Source: Lactobacillus sp. CBA3605
GTDB taxonomy: Bacteria > Bacillota > Bacilli > Lactobacillales > Lactobacillaceae
DNA length: 64,000 nt
NCBI RefSeq assembly: GCF_002970915.1
Contig: NZ_CP027190.1
Span: forward strand, 124,001-188,000
Direction: 5' to 3'
Part shown: one piece after another, positions 43,817 through 53,490 of the stretch
How positions within the stretch are numbered: the first letter of the stretch is position 1
Layout of the letters: the number at the start of each line of letters is the position of its first letter
Notes under the pieces: generated by a model
Told to the model about the DNA's origin: nothing
The model's input: the letters and a program-made list of their open reading frames with translations, nothing else
The model's database searches: none
Made by a program: the position numbers and the translations under genes

Positions 43817-44776
43817 CTATTTTTGATTAATTTTTTGTAACCGAGAAATATAGTCTTCGGCATGTAAGTAATTATCAAATTCATCCAAGAAGTTCTTAAT
43901 CCGCGGAATTTGATCCTTATCCTTACGAAAGACGAAGTTCAAATCAAATTTAATCGCCGGTTCAAATGAAACCGTGTGTAAATTATCAGTTGTTGGATTA
44001 GCCACCATAAACGAATTTGGCAACGCTGTATTCGTGCCTGTCGCAGCCACAAACCGGTAAATTTGTTGTGGCGTTGTGAACCGTGCAATCGCCGTTGGCA
44101 AATCCGCCAATTGGTTCTTGTAAGATTCTTTGATAACTTGATCCAAATAATAATTTTCAGGATACATAACCCATGGTTCGCTGGTTGTATCTTTAAATTT
44201 GATGCGTTTCTTTTTGGCTTGCTTAGGATCACTAGTAATGAATAGCAAGTCATCTTGAATAATCCGCTTTGATTGGTATGGTTTCCAGTTTTTAATGCTT
44301 TCATCTGGTAAATACATAACTGCCAAGTCAATTCGGTTATTTTCTAAACGTTCCCAAATCTCTTTACGCGTTAACATATGGAACGAAATAATCACGTTTG
44401 GATTGGCATCATAATACTTAATCGCAAAATCCTCAAACACATGATCTTCAATCGACGCCAAGACGCCGATATTGATAGAACCCTGAGTTGCGCTTGTTGT
44501 TTGTTGAATTTCATCAGTTGCCTTATTAAGGACATTATAGATACTGTGTGTTGCATTCAACATCGTATAGCCAGCATCTGACAAGCGCAGCTTTTTACCC
44601 ACTGAGTAGAATAAAGGTGCGCCGACCGTTCGTTCCAATTTTTTAATTTGTTGCGTTAAGGCGGGCTGCGTGATTCCTAAAATTTGGGCAGCTTGTGTAT
44701 AATTCATTGTTTCAGCTAATTGCAAAAAATAAGTTAAAGTTTTAGATGAAAAAATACTTTCTTGAGTTGTTTTCAT
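43817..44776 (-). CDS. LysR-family transcriptional regulator
   Basis: 319 residues. The N-terminal winged helix (TLTYFLQLAETMNYTQAAQILGITQPALTQQIKKLE, about 13-48) and a periplasmic-binding-like effector domain (about 95-300) are typical. AAAGGATC precedes the ATG. It leads into ppaC on the same strand. Effector and targets unknown; regulation of ppaC is possible but unsupported by a visible site. Confidence 0.9.
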   Translation of the reverse strand: MKTTQESIFSSKTLTYFLQLAETMNYTQAAQILGITQPALTQQIKKLERTVGAPLFYSVGKKLRLSDAGYTMLNATHSIYNVLNKATDEIQQTTSATQGSINIGVLASIEDHVFEDFAIKYYDANPNVIISFHMLTRKEIWERLENNRIDLAVMYLPDESIKNWKPYQSKRIIQDDLLFITSDPKQAKKKRIKFKDTTSEPWVMYPENYYLDQVIKESYKNQLADLPTAIARFTTPQQIYRFVAATGTNTALPNSFMVANPTTDNLHTVSFEPAIKFDLNFVFRKDKDQIPRIKNFLDEFDNYLHAEDYISRLQKINQK

Positions 44777-44930
44777 GAATTTTACCTGATCCTTTCGTCT
44801 TATCGTAACCTTATAATAGCTATAATATTATACAAGTTTAGAATTGAAAGCAAGCGATTGTTATCAGTAAATAAACCTTAACTAATTATTAATTGTATCT
44901 TAGTCTTATTTTCATAGTAAGCCAACATTC

Positions 44931-44948
44931 GAACGCATGCAAGCGTTC
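44931..44948 (-). other. Hairpin behind parC
   Basis: GAACGC/GCGTTC with a 6-base loop starts a few bases after the parC stop. It lacks a T-run, so its role as terminator is doubtful. Confidence 0.4.
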
Positions 44949-44950
44949 TT

Positions 44951-47401
44951 TTAAACCGTTAACGGCACCGGATGAACCTGAATCGATACCGGCGTCCCTT
45001 CCTTGTCAGTATCAATGACAAAGGAACCATTGGAATAGCGGGCGCTCACAGGATGCTCATCACTCAAAATGGAATGGCGCTTATAGTGGTCGGTTAAGAC
45101 TTCTAAAGCGACGCCACTTTGTTGGGCATCAATTAAAACATAGTCTGCAATCTGGTGCGGTTTGCTCTTCAATTCACGCAAGACTTGGACGCCCCGCCGA
45201 GCACGGCTGGTCACTGGAATATCGGCCACCTTCATTTTTTTGAAGGAACCACGTTGGGTAATCATAGCGACCAAATCAGTTGTCGTCGCAATAGTAGCGC
45301 GCACAATTAAATCATCCCGTAAATCCATCGACTTGACACCTACAGCCTTAGCACCAATCGTTGGCACTTCGCTCAAATCGTAGCGCAAGCCATACCCATG
45401 CTGAGTCAATAAAACTAGGGTTCCTGTTGGTGCACTTGGCAAGTACTGGACCGATACTACTGCTGATGTAGCGGTCTTTAGCTTCATGAATTGACTGGCG
45501 CGGGTTTTATAAGTCCGCCCAGGTAAGTAATCTGCAAAAGCAGTTTGCTTAATATAGCCATCATTAGTCGCAATTAGAAACTTTCCGGTTTGTTGTAGGT
45601 CAGTAAAGTTAAAGACCCACGTAATCCGTTCATCGGCTGCTAGACCGATGGTTTGCGAAATATGTTCACCGGTATCTTTCCACTTGGCATCAGCAATTTC
45701 ATAGACCGGTCGATAAATTAAGTGCCCTAAATTTGTGAACATCATTAAATGATCCAACGTATTATTTTTAGCCAAATAAATTGGAAAATCGGCTTCTTTT
45801 AAGCCATTATCCTCGACATCAGATGCTGTGTAAGACCGTAAACTAGTCCGCTTGATATAGCCATCATGACTAATCATCACCACAACATCTTCTTGTGGAA
45901 TCACAACTTCCGTTTCAATCTTCAATTCTTGAATTTCAGTTTGAATTTCAGTTAAACGGTGACTAGGATACGCTTTTTGAATCACTTTTAACTCACGGCG
46001 CAAGACTTTATCAAGTTCTTTAGGTTCTTCTAAAATAGCATGGTAGCGTTCAATTGCGGCAGCTAATTCAGCTGCTTCTCTTTCCAATTGTGTCACATCG
46101 GTATTAGTTAACCGATAAAGTTGCATCGTTACAATCGCTTCAGCTTGAGCTTCGCTAAAATCAAATTGTTGCACTAAGTTGGTCTTAGCATCTTTTTTAT
46201 CTTTACTACCTCGAATAGTAGCAATGACTTGATCCAAAATTGACATGGCTTTAATCAAGCCTTGCACAATATGTTGTCGATCAGCCGCTTTAGTTAAATT
46301 AAACTGCGTCCGACGCGTGATCACATCACGTTGATGTTCCAAGTAAGCCGTTAAAATGGTTTTTAAGCCCACATGTTCTGGTCGCTGATGATAGATAGCC
46401 ACCATATTGAAGTTATACGTAATTTGTAAATCAGTATTTTTAAACAGGTAAGTTAAAATACCAGCTGCATTCACATCACGTTTTAGTTCAATGACGATTG
46501 ATAGACCTTTACGGTCACTTTCATCACGAACTTCAGCAATGCCTTCAATTTTCTTCATAATCCGAATTTCATCCATCTTCTTAACCAATTGGGCCTTGTT
46601 GACTTCATATGGAATTTCAGAAACTTCGATTTGGGCTTTATTTCCCTTCAAGGGAACAATTTTGGTCCGTGAACGAACGGCAATCCGCCCGCGACCGGTT
46701 TCATAAGCTTTCTTAATACCATCTAAGCCTTGAATAATCCCACCAGTTGGAAAATCTGGTCCCTTCACGAAGTCCATTAAATCAGCCAGATTTGCTTTGG
46801 GATGATTCATTAAAAATAGGATGGCATCAATAACTTCGCCTAAGTTATGCGGTGGAATCTCAGTCGCATAACCGGCTGAGATTCCAGTAGCACCATTAAC
46901 GAGTAAATTAGGAAACCGTGCTGGTAAAACAGTTGGTTCATATTCAGTATCATCAAAGTTTAAAACCATATCAACGGTTTTTCGATCAATGTCTTGTAAC
47001 ATTTCACCCGCAATTTTACTTAAACGAGCTTCTGTGTAACGCATTGCGGCCGCAGGATCACCGTCCATGGACCCGTTATTCCCATGCATTTCAATTAGGG
47101 GTTCACGTAACTTCCAGTCCTGACTAAGTCGAACCATCGCTTCATAGATGGAAGAATCCCCATGCGGATGAAAATTCCCCATCACGTTCCCGACTGACTT
47201 GGCAGATTTCCGAAAGCTTTTATCAAAAGTGTTACCATCTTGATTCATCGCATATAAAATCCGACGTTGTACCGGCTTTAACCCATCTCGAATATCTGGT
47301 AGTGCCCGTTCTTGAATAATATACTTAGAATAACGGCCAAAGCGGTCGCCCATGACGTCTTCAAGCGTCAATTCTTGAATTTTTGATTGATTAGTTGCCA
47401 T
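44951..47401 (-). CDS. parC: DNA topoisomerase IV subunit A
   Basis: 816 residues. The catalytic Tyr122 is in AMRYTEARL. The quinolone region is HPHGDSSIYEAMVRL with Ser83 and Glu87, the wild-type residues at the usual resistance positions. A beta-pinwheel C-terminal domain covers about 495-800. With ParE it decatenates daughter chromosomes. Order parE-parC next to plsY separates it from gyrA. GGGAGG precedes the ATG, 12 bases after parE. Confidence 0.95.
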   Translation of the reverse strand: MATNQSKIQELTLEDVMGDRFGRYSKYIIQERALPDIRDGLKPVQRRILYAMNQDGNTFDKSFRKSAKSVGNVMGNFHPHGDSSIYEAMVRLSQDWKLREPLIEMHGNNGSMDGDPAAAMRYTEARLSKIAGEMLQDIDRKTVDMVLNFDDTEYEPTVLPARFPNLLVNGATGISAGYATEIPPHNLGEVIDAILFLMNHPKANLADLMDFVKGPDFPTGGIIQGLDGIKKAYETGRGRIAVRSRTKIVPLKGNKAQIEVSEIPYEVNKAQLVKKMDEIRIMKKIEGIAEVRDESDRKGLSIVIELKRDVNAAGILTYLFKNTDLQITYNFNMVAIYHQRPEHVGLKTILTAYLEHQRDVITRRTQFNLTKAADRQHIVQGLIKAMSILDQVIATIRGSKDKKDAKTNLVQQFDFSEAQAEAIVTMQLYRLTNTDVTQLEREAAELAAAIERYHAILEEPKELDKVLRRELKVIQKAYPSHRLTEIQTEIQELKIETEVVIPQEDVVVMISHDGYIKRTSLRSYTASDVEDNGLKEADFPIYLAKNNTLDHLMMFTNLGHLIYRPVYEIADAKWKDTGEHISQTIGLAADERITWVFNFTDLQQTGKFLIATNDGYIKQTAFADYLPGRTYKTRASQFMKLKTATSAVVSVQYLPSAPTGTLVLLTQHGYGLRYDLSEVPTIGAKAVGVKSMDLRDDLIVRATIATTTDLVAMITQRGSFKKMKVADIPVTSRARRGVQVLRELKSKPHQIADYVLIDAQQSGVALEVLTDHYKRHSILSDEHPVSARYSNGSFVIDTDKEGTPVSIQVHPVPLTV

Positions 47402-47413
47402 TTTGCGACCTCC

Positions 47414-49420
47414 CTATTTTTTCAATTGCTGGGCCAGCTCTTCATCGGCCTGTTCATGAGCCGAAGTCACGGCCTGATTATCTAGCAAAGAACCATCTTC
47501 ATCGAGACTAAATTGAACGTTGTTTTCAATCCACTTCCGTCGCGGTTCAACTTTATCACCCATCAATGTCGTCACTCGTTTTTCAGCCAATGCGGCATCA
47601 TCAATCCGAACTCGAACCAGCGTTCGCATATCGGGATCCATAGTCGTTTCCCATAATTGTTCCGCATTCATTTCGCCAAGTCCTTTGTAACGTTGCAAAG
47701 CATAGCCTTTCCCGAAAGTCTTGGTCCGTAAAGCTAATTCTTCATCAGTCCAAGCATATTCGGTCCGTAACTTTTTCCCTTGTTTCTTCTGTAGCCGATA
47801 CAATGGTGGCAAAGCAATATAAATCTTACCGGCATCAATCATCGGTCGCATGTATTTATAGAAAAAAGTTAATAACAAAATCTGAATATGAGCGCCATCA
47901 GTATCCGCATCAGTCATAATAATGACTTTGTCATAATTACTGGCTTCTATGTCAAATTCCGGTCCAACGCCAGCCCCAATCGTATAAATCATGGTATTGA
48001 TTTCTTCATTTTTAACAATATCTTGTAGCTTAGCCTTTTCGGTGTTTAAAACCTTACCTCGTAAAGGTAAAATCGCTTGGAACTTACGATCACGACCTTG
48101 CTTAGCAGAACCACCGGCGGAATCCCCTTCAACTAAGAAAAGTTCATTCCGCTTAGCATTCTTCGATTGAGCTGGTGTCAACTTACCTGATAGTAAGCGT
48201 TCTTGCTTATGCCGACGCTTCCCATTTCGACTCTCATCACGCGCCTTTCGGGCCGCTTCACGCGCTTGCCGAGCCTTAGTTGATTTACGGATTAGCATTT
48301 GGGCAAATTCTCCATTTTCCATTAAGAAAAATTGTAATTGCTCACTAATCACACTATCGACAATGGTCCGCGCTTCTGGGGTTCCAAGTTTTTCCTTAGT
48401 CTGCCCTTCAAATTGCAACAGGTTTTCGGGAATCCGTAAAGAAATCACCGCTGACAGCCCTTCGCGTACATCGGCACCTTCTAGGTTTTTATCCTTTTCT
48501 TTTAAAAGGCCGACCTTCCGCGCATATTCATTAAAAGCTTTTGTCCAGGCACTACGAAAACCGGCTTCATGAGTCCCACCATCAGGCGTTCGCACATTAT
48601 TAACGAACGACAATAAATTTTCAGAATAGCCGTCATTATACTGCGCTGCCACTTCAACCTCGACACCATCCTTAGTACCATCAAAGTCCATGACATCACC
48701 CAAGGTATCTTTGTCTTCATTAAGGTAAGTCACAAATTCTTTAATACCTGCTTCATAATGAAAAACAATCTCTTGCGCTTGATTTTCGCGTTCATCGGTC
48801 AACGTAATCTTGACACCTTTTAATAAAAAGGCAGATTCACGTAAACGTTCCGATAAAGTTTGGAAATTATAAACCGTTGTTGTGAAAATACTAGAATCTG
48901 GTTTAAATGTTAGGGTGGTCCCAGTTGGCTTGTTAGTTTTCCCTTTTTTCTCAAGGGTACCAACCGGATGTCCCCCATTTTTAAATTTTTCTTGATAACG
49001 ATAACCATCACGAACAATGGTGACCGTTAATTCAGTTGATAGCGCATTCACAACACTAGCACCAACGCCATGTAGACCCCCTGAGGTCTTGTAGCCTCCC
49101 TGCCCGAACTTACCACCGGCATGGAGCACCGTTAGAATAACTTCTGGGGTTGGAACGCCTGAGGCATGCATTCCGACAGGCATTCCACGACCATGATCCA
49201 CGACCGTGATACTATTGTCAGCATGAATAATAACATTGATTTCTTTCCCAAAACCCGCTAAGGCTTCATCAACCGCGTTATCAACTATTTCATAAACCAA
49301 ATGGTGTAAACCACGGCCATCGGTTGACCCAATATACATCCCGGGTCGTTTCCGAACAGCTTCTAATCCTTCAAGCACTTGAATTGAAGAATCATCATAT
49401 GTTTGCATTTTCTTTGCCAT
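47414..49420 (-). CDS. parE: DNA topoisomerase IV subunit B
   Basis: 668 residues. GHKL ATPase motifs EIVDNAVDEALAG (about 44-56), DHGRGMPV and GGLHGVGASVVNALS; TOPRIM motifs LVEGDSAGGSAKQGRDR and MTDADTDGAHI; C-terminal QRYKGLGEMNAEQLWETTMD. ATP-driven partner of ParC. AAAGGAGC lies 9 bases before the ATG. It is read from one or two promoters in the 370-base gap shared with plsY; the farther one carries a LexA-like box. Confidence 0.95.
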   Translation of the reverse strand: MAKKMQTYDDSSIQVLEGLEAVRKRPGMYIGSTDGRGLHHLVYEIVDNAVDEALAGFGKEINVIIHADNSITVVDHGRGMPVGMHASGVPTPEVILTVLHAGGKFGQGGYKTSGGLHGVGASVVNALSTELTVTIVRDGYRYQEKFKNGGHPVGTLEKKGKTNKPTGTTLTFKPDSSIFTTTVYNFQTLSERLRESAFLLKGVKITLTDERENQAQEIVFHYEAGIKEFVTYLNEDKDTLGDVMDFDGTKDGVEVEVAAQYNDGYSENLLSFVNNVRTPDGGTHEAGFRSAWTKAFNEYARKVGLLKEKDKNLEGADVREGLSAVISLRIPENLLQFEGQTKEKLGTPEARTIVDSVISEQLQFFLMENGEFAQMLIRKSTKARQAREAARKARDESRNGKRRHKQERLLSGKLTPAQSKNAKRNELFLVEGDSAGGSAKQGRDRKFQAILPLRGKVLNTEKAKLQDIVKNEEINTMIYTIGAGVGPEFDIEASNYDKVIIMTDADTDGAHIQILLLTFFYKYMRPMIDAGKIYIALPPLYRLQKKQGKKLRTEYAWTDEELALRTKTFGKGYALQRYKGLGEMNAEQLWETTMDPDMRTLVRVRIDDAALAEKRVTTLMGDKVEPRRKWIENNVQFSLDEDGSLLDNQAVTSAHEQADEELAQQLKK

Positions 49421-49657
49421 TCATCATTTGCTCCTTTGGTTTTCTGTTCATAATTGTTTCATTAACCCTTTACTGTCGCCGATTATCCGGCCGTAGTAAT
49501 GCTAACTCGAAACTATGCAGATTAAATTATAGCACAGCAATTGTAATTATTTACTTATTTTGCGATATTAAATGATTGTGAGACGAATTTTAAGCCACAC
49601 TTCGTTTAATATTTAAGTAAATATATATTTAAAACATCAGAATACAGATTTAAGCAC

Positions 49658-49673
49658 GCGAATGTACGTTCGC
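49658..49673 (-). promoter_or_regulatory. LexA-like (SOS) box at the distal parE promoter
   Basis: On the minus strand it reads GCGAACGTACATTCGC. One half is a perfect CGAAC; the other half has one mismatch (ATTCG for GTTCG). It covers the predicted transcription start of the promoter at 49677-49706. Confidence 0.6.
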
Positions 49674-49676
49674 TTT

Positions 49677-49706
49677 ATTGTAATCAATCATTCTATCGTT
49701 TGTCAA
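49677..49706 (-). promoter_or_regulatory. Distal parEC promoter
   Basis: On the minus strand: consensus TTGACA (49701-49706), 18-base spacer, TACAAT (49677-49682). It would give an untranslated leader of about 250 bases. Confidence 0.65.
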
Positions 49707-49791
49707 CTGAAATTTTTTTAATCAAAACTGACCCGCTTATCCTCAAAGCATGCTAAAATGTTGGGTGACTCTATTACAGGAGGACTCAATT

Positions 49792-50406
49792 GTGGAAATT
49801 ATACTCATGCTGATTGTCGCCTATTTTTTAGGTGCGATTCCTTCGGGTGTCATCATTGGCAAGCTTTTCTTTCATACGGATATTCGCCAAGCCGGTAGCG
49901 GGAATATTGGTACGACTAATACTTATCGGGTACTAGGACCAACTGCTGGAACAATTGTCATGGCCATGGATATCTTAAAAGGGACCCTAGCGGCTGCACA
50001 ACCAGCGCTCTTTCATTTGCCCGTTAATGCGCTTTTAATTGGTTTAGGCGCCATCGTCGGTCATACTTTTTCAGTCTTTATTGGTTTTAAAGGTGGAAAA
50101 GCTGTCGCCACTAGTGCAGGAATTTTATTAGCCTATAACTGGCATTTCTTCTTAATTGCCAGTGCCATTATGTTCACGTTAGTCTATCTAACTAGTATGG
50201 TCAGTGTTGCTAGCATGACCTCGTTAACATTAGTTAGCCTAATTGCAATTTTCTATTATCAAGATTGGATTTTATCCGTCATTGCAGTGATACTAACTAT
50301 TTTCATTTTCTACCGGCATCGGGCTAATATTAAACGCATTCTAGCTGGGACCGAATCACTAGTGCACTTTGGCCTTGGTTGGCGACACTATCAACGTAAA
50401 CAGTAA
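49792..50406 (+). CDS. plsY: Acyl-phosphate:glycerol-3-phosphate acyltransferase
   Basis: 204 residues, six to seven membrane segments. The three PlsY motifs are present: AIPSGVIIGKLF (about 15-26), GSGNIGTTNTYRVLG (about 37-51) and GFKGGKAVATSAG (about 98-110). It makes lysophosphatidic acid, the first step of phospholipid synthesis. GTG 49792 was chosen because AGGAGG lies about 9 bases upstream and the product then starts at the membrane segment. Divergent from parE, a common arrangement in Firmicutes. Confidence 0.94.
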   Translation: MEIILMLIVAYFLGAIPSGVIIGKLFFHTDIRQAGSGNIGTTNTYRVLGPTAGTIVMAMDILKGTLAAAQPALFHLPVNALLIGLGAIVGHTFSVFIGFKGGKAVATSAGILLAYNWHFFLIASAIMFTLVYLTSMVSVASMTSLTLVSLIAIFYYQDWILSVIAVILTIFIFYRHRANIKRILAGTESLVHFGLGWRHYQRKQ

Positions 50407-50411
50407 CCTTT

Positions 50412-50444
50412 AAAAGGCTGAAACATCTCGTTTCAGCCTTTTTG
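50412..50444 (+). terminator. Terminator of plsY
   Basis: A 12-bp perfect stem (AAAGGCTGAAAC with GTTTCAGCCTTT) and T-run. Confidence 0.93.
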
Positions 50445-50497
50445 CTGGGCTAATGGGTTAAAAATTGGTTTGTTACTGGGTTTGGTTTTGATTAAGA

Positions 50498-50520
50498 TAG
50501 TTAAAGTAACACAATACAAA
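50498..50520 (+). repeat. 23-base motif, inverted copy of 28551-28573
   Basis: Exact reverse complement of 28551-28573; begins TAGTTAAAGTAACACAATAC. The first 13 bases recur at 39580-39592. All three copies are intergenic. Confidence 0.7.
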
Positions 50521-50540
50521 ACTATTATTCTAAAAAGAAC

Positions 50541-50577
50541 AAAAAAGTAGTCGCCATCCGTGATGACAACTACTTCC
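50541..50577 (-). terminator. Terminator of the GalM-like gene
   Basis: AAGTAGTCGCCATC pairs with GATGACAACTACTT with two mismatches; six T residues follow on the minus strand. Confidence 0.85.
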
Positions 50578-50587
50578 AACGAACCAA

Positions 50588-51466
50588 TTAGAAAAACTTA
50601 ATTGCATAGCTCGCATTAAATGTTTGGTTGGCTGCTAACCGATTAATACCCATTTTATGACTTAGTTGCCCATCATGATTGATGTTATCCGCAATTCCCC
50701 ACCAAGGTTCAAGGCAAACAAATGGCGCCGCTTGTGGATATGGTGACCACAGCCCCACATATGGCGCCGCTTCAATTGTCATTGCAACGCCATGGTCGTC
50801 TAGGTCTGAACTTAACAATAAAGTTGTTTCTTGCTTATTCAAGGCCAAAATAACTGCATCATCTTTAAACAAGTCTCGAGTTAATGGCAACGGCTTAGTC
50901 AGGTCCATCGTCGTCGCCTGATCAACATCATTATAAGGGGCTTGTAATGGAATGTGCTGATACTTTTGTTTGGGCGCCACTGTGACTTGATAATTAGTTA
51001 AACTCCCCTCAGGCGTCGCTAATGGGGCATTAAACGCAGGATGACCACCGATTGAGAACAATAGTTCTTGATTAGCTGGATTATGCACGTCATAGCCGAC
51101 CGTTAATTCATGATCCGTTAACGTGTAGTGTAACCGTAGCCGGAATGCAAAAGGATACATCGCTCGGGTCGCTTGACTATCGGTTAATTCTAGTACCGCT
51201 TGCGTTGACGTCTGTGAAACGACTCGAAACTTTTGATCCCGTGCAAACCCATGTTGTCCCATCCGATAACTTTGACCAGCAATCGTATACTGATCGTCTT
51301 TTAACCGACCGACGATTGGAAATAGCACCGGCGCATGTCGACCCCAAAATTTAGGATCAGCCTGCCACATATATTCAAGCCCGTCATCGGCCTTTACACT
51401 GCTTAACTCTGCGCCCGCTTCATTAATCTGGACGGTGAGGTATTCATTTTTCAATTCAACTGTCAT
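50588..51466 (-). CDS. Aldose 1-epimerase family protein (GalM/LacX-like)
   Basis: 292 residues. LFPIVGRLKDDQYTIAGQSYRMGQHGFARD (about 49-78) and GGHPAFNAP (about 142-150) carry the two active-site histidines of the family. It belongs to the LacX branch, whose substrates are less sure than those of GalM; it may act on phosphorylated or cell-wall hexoses. AGGGAG precedes the ATG. It directly follows hslU (same strand) in the position where codY is found in Bacillus. Confidence 0.85.
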   Translation of the reverse strand: MTVELKNEYLTVQINEAGAELSSVKADDGLEYMWQADPKFWGRHAPVLFPIVGRLKDDQYTIAGQSYRMGQHGFARDQKFRVVSQTSTQAVLELTDSQATRAMYPFAFRLRLHYTLTDHELTVGYDVHNPANQELLFSIGGHPAFNAPLATPEGSLTNYQVTVAPKQKYQHIPLQAPYNDVDQATTMDLTKPLPLTRDLFKDDAVILALNKQETTLLLSSDLDDHGVAMTIEAAPYVGLWSPYPQAAPFVCLEPWWGIADNINHDGQLSHKMGINRLAANQTFNASYAIKFF

Positions 51467-51489
51467 TACCGCTGACTCCCTTGATTTAA

Positions 51490-52917
51490 TTAGAGAATAT
51501 ACCGACTAAGATCCTTATCTTGGGCAATATTACCAATCCGTTCATTGACATAACTTTCGGTAATCGTCACTTCACCCATTTCCATGTCAGGACCTTCGTA
51601 GAGCAATTCCTCTAATAATTTCTCTAACACCGTGTGTAAACGCCGCGCGCCAATGTTCTCGGTTTCATGATTGACGTTATATGCAATTTCAGCAATTGCT
51701 TCAATCGCTTCAATCGTAAATGTCACTTTAATATTATCCGTGCCAATCAAGGCAATATATTGCTTAATTAAAGCGTTTTTAGGTTCCGTTAAGATTTTGA
51801 CAAAATCATCTTTTGATAAATCATCTAATTCAACCCGAATTGGGAACCGACCTTGTAATTCCGCAATCAAGTCGCTAGGTTTGCTTTCTGCAAAAGCACC
51901 GGACGCAATAAAGAGAATGTGATCCGTATTAATCGGACCATACTTGGTCGTAATTTGGGACCCTTCAACGATTGGTAAAATATCACGCTGCACGCCTTCC
52001 CGGGAAACTTCACCCGAGTTTTGTTGACCGCCTGCAGTAATCTTATCAATTTCATCCAAGAAAATAATCCCAGTATTTTCAGCGCGAACAATCGCATCAT
52101 GATAAATATCCGCATTATTCACTAACGTTTCAGATTCCTCTCGCACTAGGATTTCCCGCGCTTCAGCAACCGTCATCGTCCGCTGGATTCGCTTTTTAGG
52201 CATCATCTGACCCAAGGTATCCCCAAGATCAATGCCCATTTGCCCTAGCATGTTGCTATTGCCACTGGCCGCTTGTTGCGGGTCATCCATCTCAATGGTT
52301 ACTTCGGAATTTTCAAGGACGCCTTTTTTCAGTTGTTCAGCGACTGAAAGCCGTTGGTTACGGACGTCATCCGTGACGGTTTCTTCACTACTGGTAGCCG
52401 CATCCGGGGTTTGCCCATTTTGCATTTGGCTTAACATGTTCATCATATTTTGAAAATCATTGCCATTACGCTTGTTAGTCGCTTGCTTTTGCGCTGGGGC
52501 GGGCACTAGTAATTTGACTAGCCGTTGATCAGCCGCCTGCACAGCAGAGGAACGAACGCGTGAGTAAGCCTGCTTTTTCTCCATTTCAATGGCAATTTCA
52601 ACCAAATCCCGCACCATTGATTCAACATCACGCCCGACGTAGCCAACTTCAGTAAACTTTGTCGCTTCAATTTTGACAAAGGGGGCGTTCACAATTTTGG
52701 CTAAGCGGCGCGCAATTTCGGTTTTACCAACCCCGGTTGGACCGATCATTAACATATTTTTAGGCGTAATTTCAGCTTGCATATCCGCTGAAAGTTCCAT
52801 CCGACGATACCGATTTCGTAAGGCAATTGCAACGGCTTTTTTAGCAGCACCTTGGCCAATAACATAATTATCTAATGCCGCCACAATTTGTTTAGGTGTC
52901 TGATTAATTTGTTCCAT
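51490..52917 (-). CDS. hslU: HslU ATPase of the HslUV (ClpYQ) protease
   Basis: 475 residues. Walker A GPTGVGKTE (about 54-62), Walker B IIFLDEIDKI (near 290), a large intermediate domain between them, sensor region and the C-terminal DKDLSRYIL that inserts into HslV. It unfolds substrates for HslV. AGGAGG precedes the ATG; 14 bases after hslV. Confidence 0.96.
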   Translation of the reverse strand: MEQINQTPKQIVAALDNYVIGQGAAKKAVAIALRNRYRRMELSADMQAEITPKNMLMIGPTGVGKTEIARRLAKIVNAPFVKIEATKFTEVGYVGRDVESMVRDLVEIAIEMEKKQAYSRVRSSAVQAADQRLVKLLVPAPAQKQATNKRNGNDFQNMMNMLSQMQNGQTPDAATSSEETVTDDVRNQRLSVAEQLKKGVLENSEVTIEMDDPQQAASGNSNMLGQMGIDLGDTLGQMMPKKRIQRTMTVAEAREILVREESETLVNNADIYHDAIVRAENTGIIFLDEIDKITAGGQQNSGEVSREGVQRDILPIVEGSQITTKYGPINTDHILFIASGAFAESKPSDLIAELQGRFPIRVELDDLSKDDFVKILTEPKNALIKQYIALIGTDNIKVTFTIEAIEAIAEIAYNVNHETENIGARRLHTVLEKLLEELLYEGPDMEMGEVTITESYVNERIGNIAQDKDLSRYIL

Positions 52918-52931
52918 AATAAGGTTCCTCC

Positions 52932-53474
52932 TTATAAGGCTTCTGAGATCACGTTATGATTTGTAAAGATATCAATATCACCAGCAATGTTAATAGCAGC
53001 TTCCGCAATTGCTTGGGCGCTCATATCCTGACTATGCAGTTGCATCGCCCGCGCCGCAGCTAAGGCAAAATTACCGCCTGAACCAATTGCTAAGACATCA
53101 TTATCCGGGGTAATCACTTCACCACTCCCAGAAACAAGCAACATGTCATCCTTATTCATGACAATCAACAAAGCTTCTAACTTCTGTAAAGCTTGATCAC
53201 TCCGCCAATCTTTGGCTAGTTCGACTGCGGCACGTTGTAAATTGCCAGAAAACTCGTTTAGTTTCTTTTCAAACCGTTCTTCTAGCGTGAAGGCATCTGC
53301 AACACTGCCGGCAAATCCAACAACGACTTCATCATTATAAATACGCCGAACTTTCCGCGCGGTCCCTTTCATTACAACTTTTTCACCCATGGTTACTTGA
53401 CCGTCACCGGCCATTGCATTATGTCCATTTTGACGAACAGCACAAATGGTCGTTGCTTCAAATTTTACTGTCAT
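52932..53474 (-). CDS. hslV: HslV peptidase subunit
   Basis: 180 residues. The short N-terminal MTVKFEA is followed by TTICAV, so the catalytic N-terminal Thr would be Thr8 after processing. [23 protein letters not shown] is the proteasome-beta-like core. Forms the two-ring protease with HslU. GGGAG precedes the ATG; 16 bases after xerC in the xerC-hslV-hslU operon. Confidence 0.95.
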   Translation of the reverse strand: MTVKFEATTICAVRQNGHNAMAGDGQVTMGEKVVMKGTARKVRRIYNDEVVVGFAGSVADAFTLEERFEKKLNEFSGNLQRAAVELAKDWRSDQALQKLEALLIVMNKDDMLLVSGSGEVITPDNDVLAIGSGGNFALAAARAMQLHSQDMSAQAIAEAAINIAGDIDIFTNHNVISEAL

Positions 53475-53490
53475 GATAAAACTCCCTCAA

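Larger units (their letters stand above)
49421..49791. promoter_or_regulatory. Divergent parE/plsY control region
   Basis: 371 bases without a gene. Minus strand: an extended -10 TGCTATAAT (hexamer 49526-49531) near parE and a stronger promoter at 49677-49706. Plus strand: an extended -10 TGCTAAAAT (49751-49759) for plsY. A LexA-like box lies at 49658-49673. Confidence 0.6.

Noticed and set aside
44931..44948. GAACGC...GCGTTC behind parC as a LexA box
   Set aside because: The GAAC and GTTC halves are 10 bases apart instead of 4, and the site follows a stop codon; it reads as a simple hairpin.
45162..47127. Several open frames antisense to parC
   Set aside because: Shadows of a conserved housekeeping gene; no ribosome sites or recognisable domains.
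44951..49420. gyrB-gyrA for the type II topoisomerase genes
   Set aside because: Order, spacing and the plsY neighbour are those of parE-parC in Firmicutes, and gyrBA normally lies near dnaA.
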